From Pseudomonas sp. DTU12.3 (GTDB taxonomy: Bacteria; Pseudomonadota; Gammaproteobacteria; Pseudomonadales; Pseudomonadaceae): a stretch of 64,000 bases of DNA. A program made the translations under genes and the position numbers. Shown here one piece after another: positions 35,589 to 43,152 of the stretch (position 1 is the stretch's first letter; every line of letters starts with the position of its first letter). Under the pieces are notes generated by a model. It had not been told where the DNA came from. It ran no database searches and saw only the letters and a program-made list of their open reading frames with translations. Location of the stretch: NCBI RefSeq assembly GCF_004124275.1, contig NZ_CP027218.1:3599501-3663500 (forward strand). The letters run 5' to 3'.

Positions 35589-36091
35589 GCCTGCATCGCC
35601 TGATAGCAACGCTTGAACGCTTCGACCATGTATTGCTGCACGCGACTGGTCGACACGCCGAGGCGCTGGCCGATCTCGCTGTAAGTCAAACCGTCGAGCT
35701 GGTGATAGAGAAACGCCGCTTTGGCTTTGGCCGACAGACCGTTAAGCAGGCGATCCACCGCCAGCAACGCCTCGATCACCAGCGCGCGCTCTTCTGGCGA
35801 TGGATGCACCGGTTGCGGTGCCAGCGCCAGGCTTTCCAGATAAGCACGTTCGAGATCCTGACGACGCCAGCCTTCATAGACCAAGCGCCGGGCAATGGTG
35901 GTCAAGAGTGCGCGCGGCTCACGAATGGCCGTTGGATCCGGCAGCGCCAGAACCCGCAGAAACGTTTCCGATGCAATGTCCTGCGCGCCGTGCGGGCAAC
36001 CCAGCGTGCGGCCGACGGCAGCGCACAGCCAGCGATAGTCCTTTTGGAACATTTGCCCAATGATCTGGTAATGCGGGTTATGCCCACCCAT
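35585..36091 (-). CDS. fecI: FecI-type ECF sigma factor
   Basis: A 168-residue extracytoplasmic-function sigma factor. Region 2 covers about residues 10-75 (QDIASETFLRVLALPDP, then REPRALLTTIARRLVYEGWR). Region 4 is near 110-160 (LSAKAKAAFLYHQLDGLTYS, then EIGQRLGVSTSRVQQYMVEA). ATG 36091 is preceded by GGGAGCAAGG. With FecR and the STN-domain receptor it forms a standard surface-signalling cascade. No convincing Fur box was found by eye upstream, though Fur control is usual for this class. Confidence 0.95.
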   Translation of the reverse strand: MGGHNPHYQIIGQMFQKDYRWLCAAVGRTLGCPHGAQDIASETFLRVLALPDPTAIREPRALLTTIARRLVYEGWRRQDLERAYLESLALAPQPVHPSPEERALVIEALLAVDRLLNGLSAKAKAAFLYHQLDGLTYSEIGQRLGVSTSRVQQYMVEAFKRCYQAMQA

Positions 36092-36388
36092 GCCTTGCTC
36101 CCTGAAACGGGGTCCACCCGCTGCGAAAAACCATCGTTCTGCCGGGATCGTCCGGCTCTGATCAGGCGCGACTGTGCAATAGCGTCAAGAACATTTGAAG
36201 GAATAAAAAATCATCACAAACAAACAATTTTGCATAAGACCCTTCATCGCCGCAGAAACATTGGCCAACACAACGTTGACCCTGGTCACGAGTGCACGCC
36301 TGGACACTGATTAATCTTCCGGCTCCATCGAAGGCCAGGGACGGCTCACCGGGAGCCCGCGGCTGATCCCATTCAAGGAAGAACATTC
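36092..36388. other. divergent intergenic region fecI / hoxX, no gene seen
   Basis: It carries the promoters of fecI (leftward) and hoxX (rightward). A leftward TTGACG occurs in TTCTTGACGCTATT around 36180-36195, without a convincing -10 at 17 bases. An AT-rich tract near 36203-36235 could be regulatory. Before hoxX there is a GGCTCACCGGGAGCC hairpin and AAGGAAG as ribosome site. No RNA gene was recognised. Confidence 0.4.
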
Positions 36389-38107
36389 ATGCGACCACTC
36401 AACATCATCCTGCTGTCGTCGGCGTTCAACGGCCTGACGCAACGCGCCTGGCTGGAATTGCGTCAGGCCGGGCACTCGCCCAGCGTCGTGCTGTTCACCG
36501 ACGAACCTTCGGTGTGCGAACAGATTGAACACAGCGGCGCGGACCTGGTGATCTGCCCGTTCCTCAAGGACCGCGTACCGCAAGCGTTATGGAGCAACAC
36601 GCAACGTCCGGTGGTGATCATTCATCCAGGCATCGTCGGCGATCGTGGTGCCAGCGCGCTGGACTGGGCGATCAGCAACGAACTGTCACGCTGGGGCGTC
36701 ACCGCCCTGCAAGCGGTGGAGGAAATGGACGCTGGCCCGGTCTGGGCGACGTGCGAATTCAATCTGCCGTCGGGGCTGCGCAAATCCGAGCTGTACAACG
36801 GTCGGGTCAGCGATGCGGCGATTCGTTGCATTCGCGAGGTGGTGGAGAAATTCGTCGACGGCTTTGTGCCGGTACCGCTGGATTACGCTAATCCGACCGT
36901 CCACGGCCGCCTGCAACCGAACATGAAACAGGTCGATCGCAGCTTCAGCTGGCACGACTGCGCGCGTTTCATCAAACGTTGCATCGATGCTGCCGATGGC
37001 CAGCCGGGTGTGTTGGCGAGCCTCGCCGGCGGCCAGTACTACGTGTACGACGCGCATCTGGATTCGCGCAGCGGTCTGCCCGGTGAGATTCTCGCCGTGC
37101 ACGATGATGCGGTGCTGGTGGCGGCAGGTGATCAGAGCGTGTGGCTCGGTTCGCTACGGCGCAAACCGCAACCAGGCGAAGAAACCTTCAAGCAACCGGC
37201 GCGGCATTTGCTCGCCGGGCAATTGGCGAATGTGCCGACACTGGACTGGTCGATCGCCAGCCAGCCGTTCAGCGACGAGGCGTATCAACCGCTGCGCTAT
37301 CGTGAGTCGGGGCATGTCGGCGAGCTGACCTTCGAGTTCTACAACGGCGCGATGAGCACCGAGCAGTGCCAGCGCATGGTCGAAGCGTTGCGTTGGGCCA
37401 AGTCGCGCGACACGCGGGTACTGCTGATCAGGGGCGGACGCGGCAGTTTTTCCAACGGTGTGCATCTGAATGTGATTCAGGCAGCTCAGGATCCCGGCGC
37501 CGAGGCCTGGGCGAATATTCAGGCGATCGACGATGTCTGTGCAGAGCTGTTGAATGCGCGGCAACTGGTGGTCAGCGGCGTGACCGGCAATGCCGGCGCT
37601 GGCGGTGTGATGCTGGCGTTGGCGGCCGATATTGTCTTCGCCCGGGCCGACATCGTGCTCAACCCGCACTACAAGAGCATGGGTTTGTATGGCTCGGAAT
37701 ACTGGACGTACAGCCTGCCCCGCGCAGTCGGCCCGGCAATGGCCGAGCAATTGACCCAGGCGTGCCTGCCGGTCAGCGCCCACCAGGCGCTGCAATTGGG
37801 CATGGTTCAGGAAATCGGCCCGCGCTGCCCGGATGAGTTTGCCCTGTGGCTGCTGCAACGCGCCAATGCCGTGCTCAGCGATCCGACCTACGCCGCCGTG
37901 CGCGAGCGCAAGTCGCGGACTGATCAAGTGCTGATTCAGCAATGCCGCGACAGTGAGCTGCAAGAGATGCAGGAAGACATGCTCTACAACCGCAGCGGGT
38001 TTGCCGAGAAATGCCACCACTTCGTCTACAAGCGCAAGGTGTGCGGGACACCGGCGCGGCTGGTGGCGGATTGGGCGCGGGGGCAGGAAGTCGAGTTGGC
38101 GGGTTAA
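36389..38107 (+). CDS. hoxX: HoxX-type protein (formyl-THF-dependent CO-forming hydrogenase maturation factor)
   Basis: A 572-residue two-domain protein. Residues of about 1-270 are a formyltransferase-like domain with the HoxX hallmark HPGIVGDRGASALDWAI and VQALEEMDAGPVWA-like text. Residues of about 300-560 are an enoyl-CoA-hydratase (crotonase) domain with NGVHLNVIQAA and GNAGAGGVMLALAADIVFAR. HoxX in aerobic hydrogen oxidisers makes the CO ligand of [NiFe]-hydrogenase from formyl-tetrahydrofolate. No hydrogenase gene occurs in this window, so here it is an orphan and may act elsewhere or differently. ATG 36389 has AAGGAAG upstream. The family call is strong; the role is open. Confidence 0.87.
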   Translation: MRPLNIILLSSAFNGLTQRAWLELRQAGHSPSVVLFTDEPSVCEQIEHSGADLVICPFLKDRVPQALWSNTQRPVVIIHPGIVGDRGASALDWAISNELSRWGVTALQAVEEMDAGPVWATCEFNLPSGLRKSELYNGRVSDAAIRCIREVVEKFVDGFVPVPLDYANPTVHGRLQPNMKQVDRSFSWHDCARFIKRCIDAADGQPGVLASLAGGQYYVYDAHLDSRSGLPGEILAVHDDAVLVAAGDQSVWLGSLRRKPQPGEETFKQPARHLLAGQLANVPTLDWSIASQPFSDEAYQPLRYRESGHVGELTFEFYNGAMSTEQCQRMVEALRWAKSRDTRVLLIRGGRGSFSNGVHLNVIQAAQDPGAEAWANIQAIDDVCAELLNARQLVVSGVTGNAGAGGVMLALAADIVFARADIVLNPHYKSMGLYGSEYWTYSLPRAVGPAMAEQLTQACLPVSAHQALQLGMVQEIGPRCPDEFALWLLQRANAVLSDPTYAAVRERKSRTDQVLIQQCRDSELQEMQEDMLYNRSGFAEKCHHFVYKRKVCGTPARLVADWARGQEVELAG

Positions 38108-38131
38108 ATCGACGGTGAATGGGCTGGACCT

Positions 38132-38197
38132 ATCGCGAGCAGGCTCACTCCTGCAGTTGGAACGCGTCCTCATGCAGGAGTGAGCCCTGCTCGCGAT
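38132..38197. repeat. second REP class: ATCGCGAGCAGG palindrome
   Basis: ATCGCGAGCAGGCTCACTCC, then TGCAGTTGGAACGCGTCCTCATGCA, then the reverse arm GGAGTGAGCCCTGCTCGCGAT. The stem is near perfect, with one extra C. It is unrelated in sequence to the GTAGGAGCTGC class apart from the GTAGGAG-like ends; a second copy is at 52049-52135. It lies between the hoxX stop and the tRNA gene. Confidence 0.85.
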
Positions 38198-38234
38198 GGT
38201 GCCGGTACATTCAGCTTCGTACAAATCGCAGGCA

Positions 38235-38269
38235 TAAAAAAACGCCAGTTCTCGCGAACTGGCGTTTTC
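38235..38269 (-). terminator. terminator downstream of tRNA-Gln
   Basis: AAAAAAACGCCAGTTC-TCGC-GAACTGGCGTTTTC: a perfect stem flanked by A and T runs. It lies eight bases beyond the 3' end of the leftward tRNA gene and can also stop rightward transcription from hoxX. Confidence 0.92.
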
Positions 38270-38276
38270 TTGAATA

Positions 38277-38351
38277 TGGCAGGGGCGGCTGGATTTGAAC
38301 CAACGCATGGCAGGATCAAAACCTGCTGCCTTACCGCTTGGCGACGCCCCT
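38277..38351 (-). tRNA. tRNA-Gln (anticodon UUG)
   Basis: A 75-base cloverleaf on the minus strand. The acceptor stem AGGGGCG pairs with CGCCCCT, followed by discriminator G and encoded CCA. The D arm is in GCCAAGCGGTAAGGC. The anticodon arm GCAGGTTTTGATCCTGC has anticodon TTG. The T loop is GGTTCAAATCC. All stems close. The terminator lies immediately downstream. Confidence 0.97.
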
Positions 38352-38642
38352 GTATCTCACACTGTGTATCTGTCTGTGTGCGAATGCGCGGCAATTTACC
38401 AACATTCCTTTCATCTGTGAAGCCCTGAATGAAAAAAAATTTGTTTTAAAACAGCCAGTTATTATTTTTCGGGGACGTAAAGCCGTTCCCGGGGCCATTT
38501 TGTCGGCCCGATGGTGGCGAAATCAGCCACTCATTTCGCTGTATTGAGCGCCACCGCCGCCTGGATGGTAGCGACCTGCGGCGCAGCGTCGACTGCATCA
38601 ATCCTGGCTGGCGAGGAAAAAATTGCCGCGCCCACGGCCAGG
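38352..38642. other. intergenic region upstream of tRNA-Gln and downstream of mug
   Basis: The right end of the tRNA gene needs a leftward promoter here; an AT-rich run near 38430-38465 is the likeliest place. A leftward frame from about 38654 to 38531 reads as an alanine/valine-rich string (SPARIDAVDAAPQVATIQAA) without a convincing start or ribosome site. It overlaps the mug end and is recorded as an unassigned frame or possible remnant, not as a gene. Confidence 0.35.
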
Positions 38643-39161
38643 TCACTGCACAGCGGAACTGGCCAGCCGCAGTTGCCGGTATGCCGCCACCAATTGCTCC
38701 TGCGTAAACGCAAGATTGCGCCCGCTCGGGTTGGGCAGCACCCACACCGCCGCGTTACCAAAGGTTTGCGTCTGCAACCCCCACGCGACGTACTTCTGGC
38801 CCGACAGCGCGGCATACGCCACCTTGCCGAGAAACGCCACGTAGCGTGGCCCATGCTGGCGGATCTTGTCCTCGAAAGCTTCCGCCGCCGCGCTGAATTC
38901 CGCCAGCGACAACTGATCCGCGCGCGCGGTTGGCCGGTCGACCACCGCCGTCAGGCCACAACCGTATTGCAGGATCGAACGATCCTGCTCCGCCGCCACT
39001 TCATGCGGGGTGAACCCGGCCAGATGCAAAGTGCGCCAGAAGCGATTACCGCGCCCGGCAAAGTGATGCCCCTGAGCCGCCGCCAGCAGCCCCGGGTTGA
39101 TCCCGCAGAAAACCACTGCGAGATTCTCTGCGAGGATGTCTTCGAGTCCTTCGCCGGCCAT
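38643..39161 (-). CDS. mug: G/U mismatch-specific uracil-DNA glycosylase
   Basis: Removes uracil and ethenocytosine opposite guanine in DNA. The protein shows the family's active-site motif near its N-terminus (VVFCGINPGLLAAAQGHHFA, with the GINPG segment) and the second motif in WVLPNPSGRN. I place the start at ATG 39161 (MAGEGLEDILAENLAV), which has AGGTG upstream and gives 172 residues, the usual size. Upstream in-frame ATGs at 39197 and 39251 lack ribosome sites and would overlap the neighbouring gene's end. Confidence 0.9.
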   Translation of the reverse strand: MAGEGLEDILAENLAVVFCGINPGLLAAAQGHHFAGRGNRFWRTLHLAGFTPHEVAAEQDRSILQYGCGLTAVVDRPTARADQLSLAEFSAAAEAFEDKIRQHGPRYVAFLGKVAYAALSGQKYVAWGLQTQTFGNAAVWVLPNPSGRNLAFTQEQLVAAYRQLRLASSAVQ

Positions 39162-39216
39162 TCGATCACCTACCCTGAAACGCGATTCGAGCGCCATGAA
39201 CCGCGTCAAATCAAAC

Positions 39217-39657
39217 TTACAAAACCCGCTTGAGCACCGCCAACGAAACACGCGGCACGATCATCTTCTCGATCAGGGCGACCACTTCCTTAGCGCCAAA
39301 ACAACGAAACATCACGCACCCTGCATCGGTATCCAGGCGGATGATCCGGGTGATGAAACCGCCGTCGATGCACACGCTTTTGATCATGCCGAGCGGAATC
39401 TCGATGTCCAGCGTGCCGTCCTGCACCAAGCGGTTCATGGCGTTGGCGTTGAGTCGCAGTGCGGTTTTGGTCAATTGCATGCTGCCGCCGACCCACAGTC
39501 CGCCGTACGCTTGCTGGAACGCGTCCATCACTCCAGCCAGCACGTTCACATTGCCGGCGCCGACGCTGTCGTAGAAATTGCCGACCTCTTCGTAATTGAC
39601 TTCAACGTCGGCCACCAGAAAGTTGACCAGTTTGGACTTGACGATTTTTTCCGCCAT
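39217..39657 (-). CDS. conserved-looking hypothetical protein (146 residues)
   Basis: I do not recognise a named family. The protein starts MAEKIVKSKLVNFLVADVEV and has no signal peptide or membrane span. Alternating beta-type segments (SMQLTKTALRLNANAMNRLV, IEIPLGMIKSVCIDGGFITR, IIRLDTDAGCVMFRCFGAK) resemble GRAM/PH-like folds, in which a membrane- or partner-binding barrel is built from similar strands. That resemblance is a guess from pattern only. It is followed by mug after a 55-base gap in the same direction. ATG 39657 has GGAGATACCCGG upstream. Confidence 0.75.
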   Translation of the reverse strand: MAEKIVKSKLVNFLVADVEVNYEEVGNFYDSVGAGNVNVLAGVMDAFQQAYGGLWVGGSMQLTKTALRLNANAMNRLVQDGTLDIEIPLGMIKSVCIDGGFITRIIRLDTDAGCVMFRCFGAKEVVALIEKMIVPRVSLAVLKRVL

Positions 39658-39816
39658 CCGGGTATCTCCATGACGTAATGGTTATTCCATGCAAACGCGG
39701 TGCACGCTGATGTGCGCTGGCCGGGACTTATGCCACATTTGAGCAAACCCGGCTAGGCGCCATCCCGGCGCTTTCGCCGATGCTTTGCAGACCGCATCCC
39801 AAGGAGACATCATCCA

Positions 39817-40686
39817 GTGTCCGAACTGCCGACCCCAGTCGCCTACACCCAGCGATTCAACGCGGTACTTGCCTACATCGAGGCCCATCTGGAAGGTGAC
39901 TTGTCGATCCACGCATTGAGTCAGGTGGCGAACTTTTCGGCGTTTCACTTCCATCGGCAGTTCAGTGCCTTTGTCGGCGTACCGGTTTCGCGTTACGTGC
40001 AGTTGATGCGCTTGCGCCGGGCGGCGCACCGGCTGAGTGCGACGGGGCCATATTCGATACTGGATGCCGCAGCCGACGCCGGTTTCGACAGCCCGGAGGC
40101 TTTCAGCCGAGCGTTCAAGCGCGACTTTGGCATGGCGCCGAGTGCGTTCAGGAAGGCCGCCAACTGGCAGCACTGGAATGCGGTGTTCGCTATTCCTCAT
40201 TTTTCCAGGAGCGTCATCATGCAAACAAGAATCGTCGACTTCGCCAGCGTCAGAGTCGCCGCGCTGGAACACCACGGCCCACCAGGACTGGTCAACGAAA
40301 GCGTGCGCACATTCATCGAGTGGCGAATGCACAGCGGCCAATCACCGGTGGCGACGAGCCGGACGTTCGGGATTCCCTATGGCAACCCGGACACCACGCC
40401 TGCGCAGGATTTCCGTTTTGCCGTGTGCGGCGAAATTGACGAGGCGGTAGCGCCCAACGAATTCGGTGTACACGAACGCGTCATCGCGGCAGGACGTTAC
40501 GTGGTGGTGCGACACACTGGGTCACCGGATCACATCGGCGAATCGATCTATCCGATCTACCGTGACTGGTTACCCGCCAGTGGCGAGGAACTCAGGGATC
40601 AGCCACTGTTTTTCCATTACCTGAGCGTCTATCCCGAGACGCCGCAAGAGCAATGGCAAACGGATATCTACGTGCCGTTGCAGTAA
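39817..40686 (+). CDS. AraC-family regulator with C-terminal GyrI-like effector domain
   Basis: A 289-residue protein with the DNA-binding domain first: residues of about 8-105 hold two helix-turn-helix units (LSIHALSQVANFSAFHFHRQ and SILDAAADAGFDSPEAFSRA). A GyrI-like ligand-binding domain follows at about 135-289 (VRVAALEHHGPPG, then AGRYVVVRHTGSPDHIGES). This layout is that of Rob/SoxS-like multidrug-responsive regulators. The start is GTG 39817 after AAGGAGA. It is convergent with the OsmC-YcaO gene; its targets are unknown. Confidence 0.93.
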   Translation: MSELPTPVAYTQRFNAVLAYIEAHLEGDLSIHALSQVANFSAFHFHRQFSAFVGVPVSRYVQLMRLRRAAHRLSATGPYSILDAAADAGFDSPEAFSRAFKRDFGMAPSAFRKAANWQHWNAVFAIPHFSRSVIMQTRIVDFASVRVAALEHHGPPGLVNESVRTFIEWRMHSGQSPVATSRTFGIPYGNPDTTPAQDFRFAVCGEIDEAVAPNEFGVHERVIAAGRYVVVRHTGSPDHIGESIYPIYRDWLPASGEELRDQPLFFHYLSVYPETPQEQWQTDIYVPLQ

Positions 40687-40690
40687 ACGC

Positions 40691-40727
40691 AAAACCCGTG
40701 ATGAAGACATTCTTCACCACGGGTTTT
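40691..40727. terminator. bidirectional terminator between convergent genes
   Basis: AAAACCCGTG-A-TGAAGA, loop CAT, TCTTCA-C-CACGGGTTTT. A long stem with one bulged mismatch, flanked by A and T runs. It serves both the AraC/GyrI gene and the OsmC-YcaO gene. Confidence 0.93.
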
Positions 40728-40731
40728 GATT

Positions 40732-42930
40732 TTATCGGGCGGTAAAACCGGCCCGCGCCGTGTGCAGCTTCTTGTAGCTCTCGATCAGGCGCAGATGCCG
40801 GTCCAGACCTTCGAGCTTCAGGCTGGTCGGCGTCAGGCCGTAGAAGCGTACGCTGCCGTTCACCGAGCCAATCGCCGCGTCCATGCGCTCGTTGCCGAAC
40901 ATGCGGCGGAAGTTGGCTTCGTAGTCTTCCAGCTGCAGATCCTCGTCCAGCTCCATCTCCAGCACCACGTTGACCGCTTGATAGAACAAGCCGCGCTCGA
41001 CGGTGTTGTCGTTGTATTGCAGGAAGGCTTCGACCAGATCCTTGGCCTGCTCGTACTTTTGCAGGGCCAGACAGATCAGTAGACGCAGTTCGAGAATGGT
41101 CAGCTTGCCCCACGCCGTGTTGTCGTCGAACTCGATGCCGATCAGCGTGGTGATTTCGGTGTAGTCGTCCTGCTCGCTGTTTTCCAGGCCTTGGGCGAGG
41201 TTGCGCAGGCCGACCTTGCTCAGGGTGTGCAGATTGAGGATGTCGGCACGAAATTGCAGGGCTTTGTTGGTGTTGTCCCAGATCAGGTCTTCGACCGGGT
41301 AGATCTCCGAGTAGTCCGGCACCAGAATCCGGCAGGCCTTGGCACCGATGTGCTCGTAGACCGCCATGTAGACTTCCTTGCCCATGTCTTCAAGGATGCC
41401 GAACAGGGTCGCGGCCTCTTCGGCGTTGGAGTTTTCACCCTCGCCTGAGAAGTCCCACTCGACGAATTCGAAATCCGCCTTGTCGCTGAAGAAACGCCAC
41501 GACACCACACCGCTTGAGTCGATGAAGTGCTCGACAAAGTTGTTCGGCTCGGTGACGGCCTGACCGGAGAAGGTCGGCTGCGGCAAGTCGTTGAGGCCTT
41601 CGAAACTGCGGCCCTGAAGCAATTCGGTGAGGCTGCGTTCCAGCGCCACTTCCAGGTTCGGATGCGCGCCGAACGAGGCGAACACGCCGCCGGTGCGCGG
41701 GTTCATCAGGGTCACGCACATTACTGGGAATTCACCGCCCAGCGACGCGTCCTTGACCAGCACCGGGAAGCCCTGCTCTTCCAGGCCTTTGATGCCGGCG
41801 AGGATGCTCGGGTATTTTTCCAGCACGTCCTGCGGCACGTCCGGCAGGGCCATTTCGCCTTCGAGGATTTCGCGTTTGACCGCGCGTTCGAAGATTTCCG
41901 ACAGGCACTGCACCTGCGCTTCGGCCAAGGTATTGCCGGCGCTCATGCCGTTGCTCAGGTAGAGGTTTTCGATCAGGTTGGACGGGAAGTACACCACTTG
42001 ATTGTCCGACTGGCGCACAAACGGCAGCGAGCAGATGCCGCGCTGAGTGTTGCCGGAGTTGGTGTCGAACAGGTTCGAGCCGCGCAGCTCGCCGTCGCGG
42101 TTGTAAATCTTCAGCGTGTATTCGTCGAGGATCTCAGTCGGCAACTCGTCTTTCGGGCCAGGCTTGAACCATTGTTCGTCCGGGTAATGGACGAACTCGG
42201 CGTTGGCGATCTCTTCGCCCCAGAACTGGTCGTTGTAGAAGAAGTTGCAGTTCAGACGCTCGATGAATTCGCCCAGTGCCGAGGCCAGTGCGCCCTCTTT
42301 GGTCGCGCCCTTGCCGTTGGTGAAACACATCGGCGAATGCGCATCGCGAATGTGCAGCGACCAGACGTTAGGCACGATGTTGCGCCACGAGGCGATTTCA
42401 ATCTTCATCCCGAGGTCGGCCAAAATGCCCGACATGTTGGCGATGGTCTGCTCCAGCGGCAGATCCTTGCCGGCAATATAAGTGCCCGCATCGGAACCGG
42501 AGGCCGGCATCAACAAAGCCTGCGCATCGGCGTCGAGGTTGTCGACTTCTTCGATGATGAATTCCGGGCCGGTCTGCACGACCTTCTTCACCGTGCAGCG
42601 GTCTATCGAGCGCAGGATGCCTTGGCGATCCTTGTCGGAAATGTCTGCCGGCAACTCGACCTGGATCTTGAAGATCTGGTTGTAGCGGTTTTCCGGGTCG
42701 ACGATGTTGTTCTGCGACAGGCGAATGTTTTCCGTGGGGATGTTGCGGGTGTTGCAGTACAACTTCACAAAGTAAGCCGCGCACAAGGCCGACGACGCGA
42801 GGAAGTAGTCGAACGGCCCCGGTGCCGAGCCATCGCCCTTGTAGCGAATGGGCTGATCGGCGATCACCGTGAAGTCGTCGAACTTGGCTTCAAGTCGAAG
42901 GTTGTCGAGAAAGTTGACCTTGATTTCCAT
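40732..42930 (-). CDS. ycaO: OsmC-YcaO fusion protein
   Basis: A 732-residue protein. Residues of about 1-135 are an OsmC/Ohr-like domain with two conserved-position cysteines (SSALCAAYFVKLYC, then DRCTVKKVV). Residues of about 165-560 are a YcaO ATP-dependent cyclodehydratase-type domain (GKGATKEGALASALGEFIER, then SEIFERAVKREILEGE). The C-terminus is TPR-like and helical. E. coli YcaO lacks the OsmC part and is linked to beta-methylthiolation of ribosomal protein S12 with RimO. The fused form is common in Pseudomonas. No precursor-peptide gene lies nearby, so a housekeeping role is more likely than RiPP synthesis. Confidence 0.93.
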   Translation of the reverse strand: MEIKVNFLDNLRLEAKFDDFTVIADQPIRYKGDGSAPGPFDYFLASSALCAAYFVKLYCNTRNIPTENIRLSQNNIVDPENRYNQIFKIQVELPADISDKDRQGILRSIDRCTVKKVVQTGPEFIIEEVDNLDADAQALLMPASGSDAGTYIAGKDLPLEQTIANMSGILADLGMKIEIASWRNIVPNVWSLHIRDAHSPMCFTNGKGATKEGALASALGEFIERLNCNFFYNDQFWGEEIANAEFVHYPDEQWFKPGPKDELPTEILDEYTLKIYNRDGELRGSNLFDTNSGNTQRGICSLPFVRQSDNQVVYFPSNLIENLYLSNGMSAGNTLAEAQVQCLSEIFERAVKREILEGEMALPDVPQDVLEKYPSILAGIKGLEEQGFPVLVKDASLGGEFPVMCVTLMNPRTGGVFASFGAHPNLEVALERSLTELLQGRSFEGLNDLPQPTFSGQAVTEPNNFVEHFIDSSGVVSWRFFSDKADFEFVEWDFSGEGENSNAEEAATLFGILEDMGKEVYMAVYEHIGAKACRILVPDYSEIYPVEDLIWDNTNKALQFRADILNLHTLSKVGLRNLAQGLENSEQDDYTEITTLIGIEFDDNTAWGKLTILELRLLICLALQKYEQAKDLVEAFLQYNDNTVERGLFYQAVNVVLEMELDEDLQLEDYEANFRRMFGNERMDAAIGSVNGSVRFYGLTPTSLKLEGLDRHLRLIESYKKLHTARAGFTAR

Positions 42931-43152
42931 GCAGGATTACCAGAATACGGCTAAACGAATGGCCGCCATTATCCGGTTTTTCAGCGGGAAGTCTTGTGCT
43001 TTCGGGATTCACCGCTGATCGGCAACTGCCCCTTTGACGGGCAAATTGCAGCGGGTTCACTACGCTTTTGAGGGCAGTCGCGCAGAAGAATCGGAACATT
43101 ACGCCCGCGCCGTGGTTCTAGATTCAACAGACAGCGGATCAAGGACGAGCAC

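Noticed and set aside
36092..36388. Fur box upstream of fecI
   Set aside because: AT-rich sequence is present, but no 19-base match close to the GATAATGATAATCATTATC consensus could be aligned by eye.
38446..38642. small leftward genes beside mug
   Set aside because: Frames here lack ribosome sites and recognisable composition and overlap the mug end; recorded only as an unassigned stretch.
40732..42930. azole-type RiPP biosynthesis locus based on the YcaO domain
   Set aside because: No precursor peptide, dehydrogenase or protease gene is adjacent, and the OsmC-YcaO fusion is the widespread Pseudomonas housekeeping form.
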